Positions 10,616 to 21,475 of a DNA stretch of 64,000 nucleotides are shown in pieces; position 1 is the stretch's first letter, and the number at the start of each line of letters is the position of its first letter. A model generated the notes under the pieces. That model had not been told where the DNA came from and did no database searches. It was given only the letters and a program-made list of their open reading frames with translations. The position numbers and the translations under genes are program-made. Source of the DNA: Theropithecus gelada (Eukaryota; Chordata; Mammalia; Primates; Cercopithecidae); assembly GCF_003255815.1 (NCBI RefSeq), contig NC_037670.1, positions 53,283,171 through 53,347,170 on the forward strand, read 5' to 3'.

Positions 10616-12008
10616 CCTGGACTGTGCATTGTGTAGCATTGGGTCCACACGAGGAATCGTTCTCAAGGGCCATCCTCGTTCTGTCGTAGTGATTACAGAC
10701 GGTGCTTGGGGCCACCATGCCCAGGCTACTCAGGTGCATGGTGTGGGCACGGAGCCAGTTTCTACCTTTTCCCAAATGACTGTCTCAGTCCCATTTGTTT
10801 CAAGAGTTCATCTTTTGTAGATGGCGAATGTAAGTGGAAATGCCTGTCACACAGGTGAATCCATGCCAAGCCTTTCTCCCACTGGCCCACTGCCTTGAGG
10901 ACCATCGTGCTATGTCGGCGACCTGAACACCCCCTGGGAATTGCACGTGTACTTGCTTGGTGCAGGTCATTCAGTAAAGGAGTCAGAGGTGGACACATTA
11001 TGAAGCCAAAACGTGGTTTGATAACTTGACTTTCATTTTTGCCCATCACGGAATAAGGCCGTCCCGTCCCTGAGTCTCCCACCAGGCAAGCCCAGGGGCC
11101 ACTTGCTCCTTTCAGGCAAGAGACAGAAGGCAGCCCGGTACCTTCTTGCTATTCAAGGGACATCTGCTTTTGATCATTTGTTTTCTATCAAACAGGCCCC
11201 ACCAAGTGCACATGGTCGGCAGCAAGAGGGAACGAGAGGATGCTCTCGGAAACTCCTGATTTTCAAGCCGTCCTTCTCTTGGGAAAGTTGTTTTACATTT
11301 TAGGGCCTGAATTTCTGGGTTTCTTCTCTGCTTCGATGTCAGCAGCCTTACTGATGTTCCGGTCCACACGTGTCGTCTCGGCTCCTTCCCCTTCGTGCTC
11401 AGGTGCCCTGCCCCCATGGGACCACATAGGTAATGGACATGGAAACTGCAGAGCCACCGAGCTCAGAGATCAGCATCCTGCAGGAGCCTGAAGATTTCCA
11501 CACACCGTGAAAAGCCAGCAGATTTGCTGCCACTCAAGTGTGGGACTGTGAGGCAGGAGCCACTTCTGGGATAGAAATCAGAGGCTCTTGGAAGCTGCAG
11601 GATGACAGGGCAGTCACTCCTACTGGGTTTACCCAGGGGTGCTGATCCAGGAAGGCTCAGTAAATTACCTGAGTCAGTTCAGTGCATTAACTTCTATAGA
11701 CCAAATCATGGAGAAACGTTTGCAATCAAAATAATACGATGACAGATCTCACAGTACACACAACAGTTTCCTAATTTATACATCCTAAGTCCTGAGTTGT
11801 GTATATTGTCTTTTCTTTTATAAGCACTACTTGAAATTTCCGCCTTTCGTACACTCAGAACATAGTACCCAAGCGCCCACAGAGGTCTTCTACAAAGCAG
11901 TTTGTCATACTCAGCACTGCACTGGTATTTTAGAAGTTTCAACACCTTTTCAAAGCCGCTTATTCCAGTTCTGGGATGCACTTGGACAAACCCGCAATTC
12001 CTAAATGG

Positions 12009-12238
12009 AACTCTGTCCCTGGAGACCACGAGACGGTGTGCCGCCTGCTTCTGGAGCTCTGTCCCTGGAGACCACGAGACCGTGTGCCACCCGCTTCTGG
12101 AACTCTGTCCCTGGAGACCACGAGACCGTGTGCCACCCGCTTCTGGAGCTCTGTCCCTGGAGACCACGAGACCGTGTGCCACCTGCTTCTGGAGCTCTGT
12201 CCCTGGAGATCACGAGACCGTGTGCCGCCCGGTTCTGG
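12009..12238. repeat. Minisatellite, 46-bp unit, 5 copies
   Basis: Units begin at 12009, 12055, 12101, 12147 and 12193, each starting (a/a-g)ctctgtccctggagacc and ending cttctgg. They differ from each other at only a few sites (for example a G for C near 12036 and a C-to-T in 'gagatcac' near 12210). The array sits in the GC-AG intron, 388 bp before the exon at 12627. Because 46 is not a multiple of three, every reading frame cycles through all frames of the unit. All six frames stay open across the array, which produces spurious open frames. Confidence 0.95.
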
Positions 12239-12626
12239 AAGTCTCCCCACGTTCAGACTCACAAGAGGAAAGTGTTTCTCAAACTGATTTACAGCAACTC
12301 CCCGATGGAAATCATGTCTGGAATTTTTGGTCCTAAGTCACTGTAGTCCCTAGACGAGTTACATGTAAAAAGCTGTAATTTTTTCTTAACCGTAATGTAG
12401 TTGAAATGTCAGTTCCATTTTGCCTTGAGCTTATAATTACTGTGAGATTAGAGCACACTTTTCAAAATCATTGAGTTAGAAAATAGTATTGTTTCGGGCT
12501 GACCTCTCAGCTCTGCTCTTGTTTATTTACTTCCATTTCCCCGTCACCCTGAGGAATAACCGTGGGTAAACACACTTCCCGGGTTCGGTTATTTCCTGAT
12601 GGTGATGGGCTTCCTTCGTGGCACAG

Positions 12627-12808
12627 GTACCGCCTGGCTGGCCTTCCCGGAGAGTACCAGCAGCGGAACATCACCAGCCCGGAGGTGAACTACTGCCTGG
12701 TGACAGACCTGATCATCTGGACACAGTATGAGATACAGGTGGCAGCGTACAACGGGGCCGGCCTGGGCGTCTTCAGCAGAGCCGTGACCGAATACACCTT
12801 GCAGGGAG
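12627..12808 (+). CDS. SDK1: SDK1 internal exon: C-terminal half of the FN3-2 domain
   Basis: This 182-nt exon enters in phase 2 (g completes Arg) and leaves in phase 1 (g of a Val codon). Translation reads YRLAGLPGEYQQRNITSP, then EVNYCLVTDLIIWTQYEI, QVAAYNGAGLGVFSRAV and TEYTLQG. The W-T-x-Y-E-I-x-V-x-A-Y-N-x-x-G-x-G motif marks the F-G strands. Together with 7427-7567 the exon completes one FN3 domain. NIT is an N-glycosylation sequon. The acceptor is ggcacag/gtacc and the donor is GGGAG/gtaagc. The next intron is 35.8 kb long and falls between two FN3 domains. Confidence 0.95.
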
Positions 12809-14579
12809 GTAAGCTTGTCTCCAAAACCACGAGGTGGCGGGATCTTTGCTGGGGAATGGGATTTGCAAAGTTTGATTGGAGTATGTTAGAAAGAAAAACA
12901 GAGAATTCAGTCCCCTAGGGAGCATTTACAAGAAAATTCATCACATATTTAATGGGATCTCTCTAACCATTCCTCAACGAAAGCAGAACCGTAGACGGGA
13001 GACAAATGCTATTCCAACTGCTTTTTCAGGGACTCAGGAGTTTCTGTACATGCCCTTTAGTGGGTGCATCTAGTCTTGAAAAGCCTGTGGAACTAGATTG
13101 TTCTAAATGGATTGATTGTAGATTTTCGAAGGAAAGTTGGCTGTGGAGTTCTGTGTGACACTGTGAGCATTTTTCAAAGAGCACGGTGATGATTCACAGT
13201 TTTATTTTTAACAATGGAACATGATTATTGGTCATCGGATTTGCAACTTGCTACTTTCTTTGGTTGCCCTTTCCAGTTACACAAGCAAACAATCTACTAG
13301 GTCAATAAAAACCGCCCCCACCCCTGGAAAAAATGACCAGACATAAACGTCATAAAGCCAGTGGTTCTTAAATACACGTGGTGAGGCCCGGGCGCGGCAT
13401 GGCAGGCCTTCCACAGCATCTGGTTCCTCCGCTGTTTTCTGAAGGATTCAGATCTCAGCCCCAGGAGGAGCGAGTGTTGGGAGGTCTCCGCATCTGCATT
13501 TCACTGTTACTGCTCTTAGCAGGAATAAATAGACCCTTTCCCAACGCAGCCTCATTTGTCCCACAGCAACCCAAATCCTTGCCCAGGGAAGTCATTTTTC
13601 TACCGAGTCTAAAACCCTTTTTCACTCTGCGATTTATGCCCTCGCCTGATTCACAGGTGTGATTTTATTTGCTTAGGCATTTTTATTGCTACCAGACCTT
13701 GACCTTTTTCAAATGATAAGGTTTCTGACTGACCACTTCTCTCCCCAAATCATGCCTGAGACCTAATGTTCCTTGATATTACATGCTGTTATTATCATCC
13801 CGTATTGATTGGCTGTCTGTTGTCATCTGTAAGTCCATAAATCCTCCTTTATAAATTAAGTGCAGTCAGTTCTGCCTGCACAGTGACTAGCAGAAATATT
13901 TAAAATGCAGGACAGCCAGGAAGGACCTGTTCATGTGCAAGTAAATCTTGATTACTCATTCGAGAAGGAAAATGGCTGAAAACCTGGACAGTTAATGTTC
14001 GCTTTAGTCTATTTAATCAAATAACAATAAATGTAGAAACACTTAAAAAGACTCCTATCGCTATTAGTGACTGTTTCATTTTATTTCCGGTGCATTTGAG
14101 TTCTGCATGGGGCAGAGGGAAGCGGATCTCCACCTAATTGAGAAGGGCTTTGAGGCTTTGGACTCTGGCTTTTATTCAGTTGGCATTGGGGAACCATGAA
14201 AGGCTTAAGATCTGTGAGTGACATGAGCAAAATGCTACATTAGGAGGCGGAATCTGTGCGTGGGTGTGCAGGGAAGGTGGGAGGCAGGGAGCGGAGAATG
14301 GCAGCAGGGACTCCAGAGACAAAAAAATGAAGTGATGAGTGTCCCCCAGCTCCGAAGGCTGGCAATGAGAAGAGATAGGGATGTGAGTTTGAGTGGGACG
14401 CCATCGTTTTCAAAACAGCTCGCATGGATTCTGGGGTCGTGCCTTCCAGCAACCCTGTAAATGAATGCAATTTGGCCCCACAAGCACCTCCCAGTACCTC
14501 CTGTACAAGAGGGCTGGGTATAAAAACAGGAACAGAGCCCAGACCCTTCCTCAAAGTGTGGACAGTTTATAGGAAAGAG

Positions 14580-14745
14580 CAGGGCAAGTTTCATTTTCAG
14601 GCACCTGTTCATAGGAAGCTGAACATTAGCTAGTTGGATTTTAGTTGGTCTGAAATCACACAGGCCACAAAGGCAGAACCAGCACTGACATCCAGGCTTC
14701 CGAGACAAGGCCGCTGTTCTCTGAGTGACATCGGCTGCCTCTGAT
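14580..14745 (+). mobile_element. MIR fossil
   Basis: The text 'ctgaaatcacacaggcca', 'aaggcagaaccagcactgac', 'atccaggcttccgagacaag' and 'ctgctt'-like 'cggctgcctctg' follows the order of the MIR core and its 3' side (allergen-free intronic relic, about 165 bp). Divergence is high and the boundaries are approximate. Confidence 0.55.
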
Positions 14746-16159
14746 GTCACTAGGACTTGAGAGGAGATTTCAGCCTGGTTGGTGAGGGATTGTGCTTAGA
14801 CTGGTGGGCTGGGGTCCGGGGTCCCCCTAAGATGGTGGCACAGTAGGTGGGTTCTCACTTCCATGTCCAAGTAGTCTTCTGGATAGGGAAATTACTAAAT
14901 TATGCTTTGCTCTGGGAATGAACTTTTTCCCGTATGTGATGAGAACCTGACTTCGATTAGTCCAAATCTGGTTCATCATCTATACTTTTAAAAAAAAAAA
15001 AACACTATTCATGAGCGAACATTTGTGACTAATGCTGTACGTGCAGTTTCCCGTCTGCAGCTTGGCTTCTGTAGCAGCACCATGCTTCCCTTGCTTGGGT
15101 GTTTGACATTGAGGGTTGACATACAGAGCCCCTCATGGGTCTCGGGGCACCCAGCAGACACAGTCGTAATTCCTGTCTTCGTGTCTTCTTCATGTCTTCC
15201 GCCTCGGCACTCCCAGGGGCACCCTCGTATGGAAGTGGATGGCCCTACCTTCTTCCCTTCTAAGCCCAGTGTGGAAACGCAGGTGGGCCTGTCCTCCCTT
15301 TGAAGGACTCAGCCTTCCCTCTCTGGATGTTTCGGACTCCCATGTGCTCAGTGGGATGGTAAATGCCCCTGGGGAATCTCCCCAGAGCTTGCTGGGATTG
15401 GGCAGGTCATGTCATACTTTTCTTCCAGACCCTGGCTCCAGCCCTAAACTTATTCCTCGGCCACTAGGACAAACATCTCAGGCTTGTGACAGCCTTGGAG
15501 ACGCCGGGCACCACCCACCTGACCCTTCTTTGTTCGAGGGACATGCTTGAGTCCCAGGATAAATTGGGGATGATAACACTTACCAGAGCATTAGGACACT
15601 GTCCCTTGGATGTGGCTGGGATCAGGCATGTGGCAGGCAGCAGGAGGGGGTGGCCCATGGTCTAGTGGACAGGGCTGGCTCCGCTGGCTGCACAGCCTCG
15701 ATGCCTCGGTGTAACTGCACTTATCCCTCAGCGCTATTCAAGGACCTTCCAGCCAGCCACGTCGCCCCTGAACAGAATGAAGCGAGGGTATGAATTCTGT
15801 CCCAAATCCACGTTCCTGTCTGTGACAGGACATGGCTAGGGGAGGATGTCAGACCACCAGTCTGGAAGGGAAGGGAAGACGGGGGCAATGCTTGCCTGGC
15901 TCTGGAGGGGAAGACGCAATGAATGGGATGGAAAGGGATCTGCCTAAAAGGTGGCACATGAGGAAGCAGAGTGACAAGAGGGACCGTGAATGCATCAGGG
16001 GGACAGTGGTAGGGGCGCAGTGAGCGCAACGTGTTTCACACACACGTATATATTCACACATCTTTCTGGATACGTGAGCCCCAGAAAGAGCCCTTCCCAG
16101 GAGTCCATCCAGGCCTCACTCCGTGTTTACTACTAATGTGCCTTCAAGAAGCACCTGTG

Positions 16160-16290
16160 CCATTCTGCGCCTCTAGTTTTCATTTGTAAAACTGTGGCAT
16201 TTACACCTGTCCTGACTCAAAGAGCACTGTGAAGAGAAGATGAGATACTACATGAGAAAAGGCTTTGAAAACGAGGAGACATCACACACA
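16160..16290 (-). mobile_element. Possible MIR fragment
   Basis: The stretch 'gttttcatttgtaaaactgt' followed by 'gcactgtgaagagaagatga' resembles the segment of MIR that normally reads 'tcatctgtaaaatggg' and 'ttgtgaggattaaatgag'. Only part of the element is visible and the similarity is weak. Confidence 0.35.
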
Positions 16291-17259
16291 TGCGGGCAGT
16301 GTGGCTTCGTCTGTTTTCGCTTTTCCACTGTGATGACGCTACATCACACTAGAGTATTTGAATGCTTCCACAGGGGCCATCACACAGGTAGAGACCTGGG
16401 GGCCATCTCCCTGCTGACAGTAAAATCAAACCCAGACACTCAAGAATTGATGTGAGCGCCTGCGGTGTGCGTGGAGCTGTGGGACAGGCCCTGACCCTGA
16501 GGGTAGGGAAGATATCTGGTGTGTCATCATCCTTGGGGACCTACAGTCTGGCCCCGGAGGCGAGACTGACATTCATGAAATAAGAGCAGGAAGTAGAAGA
16601 GAGATCAGCCTCACTCATGCACGGTCACCCCTCGGTTATCTGCAGATCGGGGTACTGGGCGTGCTTTGAAGAGTCCTGAGTCAGCACCCAGAGGAACGGG
16701 CTGTGGACACAAGGCTGTGCCTAAAGAGGCTCTCCCTGTGACCCACGTGGCGGCGGTACCTCAGAGTTTGCAGCTGTGTGTGTGGCTTCGGAATGGTGTC
16801 TGGCTGCTCACAACAGACCCACAGTGACAGGAGCTTAAACAGGGTGGAGCTGTGTTTTCACTTCTCTCACATCGGGGGTTGGGCAGTGGGTGGGGCAGAC
16901 ACAGCGGCAGCTCCAGGGTCATCAGAGAGTCGGGGTTCTCTGTCTGTTTGGCTGCCACTTGAGCATGTGCCTTAGGTCACAAGCCTGCTGTTGCAGTGCC
17001 AGCCATTGCATCCCCATTCTAGAAGGCAAGGAGGAGGAAGGCTCAGGGCTGTGCCTCGGGAACGTGTATGCTCACCTTTAAAGAACTTTCTTAGAAGTCC
17101 CATTGGCTGCTGACTCTGCTTACAATTCCTGGAATTCTCTCTGTGTGGGAGAGACTGGCAACGTGGCCTTCCAGCTGGACACATATCTGTCCCTTATTAA
17201 CGAAGGGAGGGGAAATGGATATGGGAGGGGAAGCTCACAGCTTCTACCTCACTTTCTTT

Positions 17260-17527
17260 TCTTTTTTTTTTTTTTTTTGAGACGGAGTCTTGCTCTGTCG
17301 TCCAGGCTGGAGTGCAGCGGCGAGATCTCGGCTCACTGCAAGCTCTGCCTCCCGGGTTCACGCCATTCTCCTGCCTCAGCCTCCCAAGTAGCTGGGACTA
17401 CAGGTGCCCAACACCACGCCTGGCTAATTTTTTTTTTTTTTTTTGTATTTTTAGTAGAGACGGGGTTTCACCGTGTTAGCCAGGAAAGTCTCGATCTCCT
17501 GACCTCGTGATCCGCCCGTCCTGGCCT
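17260..17527 (-). mobile_element. AluY-like, antisense, 5'-truncated
   Basis: An antisense Alu starts at a T run (about 17262-17278). It carries AluY-type diagnostic text ('gcaagctctgcctcccgggt' and 'tcacgccattctcctgcc'). It has an expanded internal T16 run at about 17429-17444 and breaks off at 'gatccgcccgtc' (about 17520) before reaching the Alu 5' end. Confidence 0.92.
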
Positions 17528-18390
17528 GCCTCACACAGAGTGAAAACTGCAAAAGCACAGGTCCTCCAGGCCACGGCTTCCCACCCATCCCCTGAGGGCC
17601 CCTCAGCCTCAGGCCCCCAGCTCCGTGGGGCTGTTTGGACATTAAGTGTTCAATGCTTTTTTGCTGCTGGGGGCCGCACTTAGGGGCTTGAAGTACCCCC
17701 AGCTATTAGCACTGATTGTCAAGGCAGCCTAGAGGCCTGAGTAGGTCCTTGAAGCTGAAAAGGGAGTAATTAAAATGCCTGTAAACTGAAAGGGAAAGCA
17801 TAACTCATGAAATTAATTATTTGTCAGCATAATTTGGGAAATTATTGGAATGTCTACAAACAGAATTTGACAGCGAGTCGGAGAGCATGCAGAAGGCAGG
17901 AAATGCCCACCAAGCGAAGGAAGCCCTAGGCCGACCAGCCTCTTTTCTCCTCCTCCCTTCAGTGAATGGCAGCTTGATGCATCTGGGGAAATGAGATGTA
18001 ATTCATCTTGACTTTAATACGGCCCTTGGATTGAGCTCCTCCTGAGGAAGTATCCGAATGTCAGGGAAAGATGGTGCAGCGTGCGCTACCATTAGGTGGC
18101 TGTGGAACTTGCTAGACTGCCCATCTCCAAGAGAACTCAGCAGTGACACAGCATTTGCCTGGGCTGAGGGAGGGAAGGGCATGTAGGCACAAGCAGCAGG
18201 CATGGAACAATGGAGAAGCTGTTTGCTGCAGGGGGAGGTAGCAGCTCATTCTTCTAGAGCATAGATTTTTGGTCGTAAATGTGTTTTCTTCAAGGCAACT
18301 CTTTAAGGAAGATTAGCAGTGTGTAGTGAGCGCAGTGCGATGTTGACTCCTGAAGCCATTTGAACCCACTACTCACTGGTCATACGCCTT

Positions 18391-18562
18391 GTCTGCCTAC
18401 CTGCCTGCCTGCCTGCCTGCCTTCCTTCCCTCCTTCCTTCCTTCCTTCCTTCCTTCCTTCCTTCCTTCCTTCCTTCCTTCCTTCCTTCCTTCCTTCCTTC
18501 CTTCTTTCCCTCCGTCCCTCCGTCCCTCCGTCCGTCCGTCCCTCTGTCCTTCCGTCCTTCCT
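18391..18562. repeat. Composite pyrimidine tetranucleotide repeat (CTGC, CCTT, CCGT)
   Basis: Successive blocks of (CTGC)n, a long (CCTT)n of about 18 units and (CCGT/CCCT)n give about 170 bp with nearly all pyrimidines on the + strand. It abuts an antisense Alu at 18563, so it probably grew out of that Alu's tail. Translations of Pro/Ser-rich or Arg/Lys-rich peptides from it are artefacts. Confidence 0.95.
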
Positions 18563-18834
18563 CGGAATCTCGATCTATCACCAGTGCAGTAGCACGATCT
18601 CGCCTCACTGCAAGCTCTGCCTCCCGGGTTTACGCCATTCTCCTGCCTCAGCCTCCTGAGTGACTGGGACTACAGGCACCCACCACCACACCCCGCTAAT
18701 TTTTTTTGTATTTTTAGTAGAGGCAGGGTTTCACCGTGTTAGCCAGGATGGTCTCAATCTCCTGACCTCGTGATCCACCCGCCTCAGCCTCCCACAGTGC
18801 TGGGATTACATGCATGAGCCACCGCGCCCTGCCG
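18563..18834 (-). mobile_element. AluY-like, antisense, tail expanded into the neighbouring repeat
   Basis: The Alu runs from 'tcggaatctcgatctatca' to 'gagccaccgcgccctgcc'. Its first bases are degraded (part of 'gtctcgctctgtcgcccagg' is lost). In place of an oligo-T run, its left flank is the composite CCTT repeat. Confidence 0.92.
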
Positions 18835-20364
18835 AGTTTTTCTTTTCAATCCCATTTATGGCTGAGATACATTTAAAATGCATGGTTTGTCCACTCCAGT
18901 TCTTCGCAAGCTCTCGGCATGGGCTAGCACCTTGGATACATGGGGATTACTTAATATAAACTTTCTAACTTTCCTGACTTTTCTTATCCCCCTTCATCCA
19001 CCATCCCCCATTATCTTGTCGGCCAATCCCATTTAATAGATTTTATTAACAGTGCTTCCATGACCTTTTCCGCTCAAGGCATTTTAAAATGGGACATATT
19101 AACTTACAAATTGAGCAGCAAAGCTCTAATACAGTTTCAGCCAAGTGAACTTTCTGAAGGGTGAGAGGAAAGGTTGGCTCTGCCACAGAAGCTGTGGCCT
19201 GAAACTCCGACAGACTCAGTTCCGCATGTCACATTTCCATGATGATTACCCACGATGAAATGGAAAATAACTGAAATTTATTCGAAAATTTTAAATTTAA
19301 ATAACTGAAATATACTCAGAAATCAATACGCTTTTGGTTTCGCGTGGAAAAAATTCTGTAGAGTGTGAGTTGGGTATAACTGAGTGCCCAATATAATTAG
19401 AAACATTTTTCTTACTGCCAGTGTTTACTTCAGCAACTTTCTAATAATGTAGCTTGGGAGGGAGAGTACTGTAGTCATTTGAAGCAATCAGTAGTTCATG
19501 TTCGATGCTGACTTGCTGTTTGGCTCACAAATTCAGTTTTTGTTAGAAATTGTTCAAATAATGATGAAAGACACAGGAAGAAAGAATGTGGCTGTGAAGT
19601 TTTCAGGTGAACCTGAGTGTGGAATACTAGACACTGTCAGGATATGAAATGTAATTGATCACAGTTTTGTCCTAAAAGAAGCCCGTATGGATTAGCAAAC
19701 TCCTTCTATCCATTTTTAAAATTCATCCATTAAAACGCAGATGTTGGTTTTTCTACAAGGGGTCCAAAGACAAATTATGCTATAAATCGTCATCATTCTG
19801 AGCACACCAAGATTTTCCTTTTTTTTTTCTGGCTTTATTTCTTTATCATTTTCCTTCTTGTAACAGGTATATTTGTGCTATAATGATTTATTCTGGTTTC
19901 AGAACATTACCTTATAATGAAAGAGAAATATTTCATATTTTAAAAGAAATGGGAAAAACATTTGGTTATCCACATTTCTAAAACATTAGTAAAAGCTCCT
20001 AAATGTTCACTAGGGCTTTGAAAGGTTTTCTAAAGTAAGGATTATAAATGAGCACTCTGTTTGCAAGCCCCACTCTTATCTCCTCTTGGGAAATTCTCAA
20101 TGTGGCATTAAATGACATTGCACAAAAGATTTGTTTCTCAATCCCTATGACTTTCTAGACCTCAGGCTGTACCTGCAGAATAGGATAATGTTCCAGATTC
20201 TCCCAGCATTGCCTAAAACACTAAGTGAAAACTGAACAAAATAGATACGGGATGTTCCATTGGGGTGGGCATCCTTTGGTCTTTTAGAACCTACAGGAAA
20301 GGAAAGGACAGGAAGCTCGCACTTTAGGGGAAGCCACCGTGTACCAGCCTTCACCATGCTGTAC

Positions 20365-20560
20365 CGCGTCCTTACACTCACCGTCTTACTCTGTTCATCC
20401 CTGGGGGTCACACAAGATAAGCATCATATCCCTACTGGACGGAGGCAAAAATGGAATCTCAGAGTGGTAACTCACTCTGCCAAGGTGATACAGCTGGGCA
20501 ATGCTGAGGAATGCCAGGACCGAAGCCTAGGTCTGCTGGGCTCCCAAGCCCAGGCTATCA
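20365..20560 (+). mobile_element. MIR fossil
   Basis: In order I see 'cgtccttacactcaccgtct', 'atccctactggacggaggc', 'tggaatctcagagtggtaac', 'tgccaaggtgatacagctgg' and 'aggaccgaagcctaggtctg'. This is the arrangement of the MIR core and right flank ('...aaggtcacacagctagtaa...'). Sequence identity is modest. Confidence 0.6.
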
Positions 20561-20774
20561 TCTGCCATCACTACCATTTATGTTTTGTTTTTTTCATTCT
20601 GTATGTATCAGGCCAGGTGAAAAATGGCTTCCAGATTCCTACAGCCATGTGTATGTGGAATAGAAAAGACATGGGCATGCCTCTCACTCTGCTGCCACGT
20701 AGGGTGGGTTGGCAGTGGTTTCTGGGCACTTCGGACTGCAGTGCACAATGAAAACTCTGTTTTTCATTGAAACC

Positions 20775-20777
<3 letters not shown>

Positions 20778-20813
<36 letters not shown>
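20778..20813. repeat. (AC)n microsatellite
   Basis: There are about 18 perfect AC units without interruption. A run of this kind is likely polymorphic between individuals. Confidence 0.97.
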
Positions 20814-20817
<4 letters not shown>

Positions 20818-21342
20818 CAGAGCGTCCATGGAACAATAGTGACTCTCCCAGTGTATGATGTACTTTGGTATTTTCCGTTCTATTCCGTTCTGTTTCATTC
20901 TTTAAAACAATGCTGCTGCGACCACGGAATTGATTTCCCTATCCACAAGTGCATTCGTGACCTACAATTTGAAAAATCCTGAATTCCAGCAATACAGGCC
21001 GTTTGGTTTGACTGATTCTTGCCTCCCTGTCAGAAAAAGCCTCCGCCGAACAGAGGATTCATCAGGGTCTGGGCTGTGAAGCCTGTCTTGTCCCTCCAAC
21101 TGTAAAGACAGACAGGGGTCTGAGTGAGGGCGTGAGCAGGGCCGCCGGCCAAGGCACAGAGCGGAGGCCTGGGGTGGAGCGGGGAGGGTGGGATTTAGCA
21201 TTTGTATCCATGCAGATCACCCCTGTGCACACAAAGAAGGGGTTACTGGGACTTGCCCTTCACCTGCCACTAGAGGACATGTGGAAAAATAAAGCGATCT
21301 AAGTTACTGTGAGCATCACCTTATTTTGTGACTCGCAGGCCT

Positions 21343-21475
21343 TTCCTGCTAGCCTAGGAACCCTGTGAGGGCAGGGGCTGTGTCTGATTCGTCTTTTTCA
21401 TATCTGTATCCCCGTATCCAAGCACAATGCCTGACCTATAGGTAAACAAAGCACAAATAGATGTCTGATCGAAAA
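21343..21475 (+). mobile_element. L2 LINE 3'-end fossil
   Basis: The phrases 'ccctgtgagggcaggggctg', 'tgtctgattcgtct', 'ctgtatccccgtatccaagc' and 'acaatgcctgacctatagg' correspond to the conserved L2 3' end ('...gagggcagggaccatgtctg...tatccccagcacctagcacag'). It is short and in sense orientation. Confidence 0.7.

Larger units (their letters stand above)
7568..12626 (+). other. SDK1: SDK1 intron (GC-AG type), 5.06 kb
   Basis: This is a phase-2 intron within an FN3 domain. It contains one full antisense AluS, a (TG)n run, a MIR-like fragment and a 46-bp minisatellite ending about 390 bp before the acceptor. The stretches 8180-8900, 8938-10419 and 10620-12008 show no gene, RNA or repeat that I can name. 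Short open frames there have no family resemblance. Confidence 0.85.

Noticed and set aside
11902..12346. Overlapping open frames of 70-158 codons on both strands
   Set aside because: All six frames are open because the 46-bp unit has no stops. They overlap each other and have no family resemblance.
13365..13505. A second MER5-type element (cagtggttcttaaat)
   Set aside because: Only the terminal dozen bases resemble a hAT-Charlie end. The interior does not follow MER5 order.
16240..16455. Cys/His-rich open frame resembling a zinc finger (CGQCGFVC)
   Set aside because: The spacing does not fit a C2H2 finger, there is only one pair, and part of it overlaps a possible MIR fragment.
18360..18659. 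Pro/Ser-rich and Arg/Gly/Lys-rich frames
   Set aside because: They are six-frame products of the CCTT-type tetranucleotide repeat running into an Alu.
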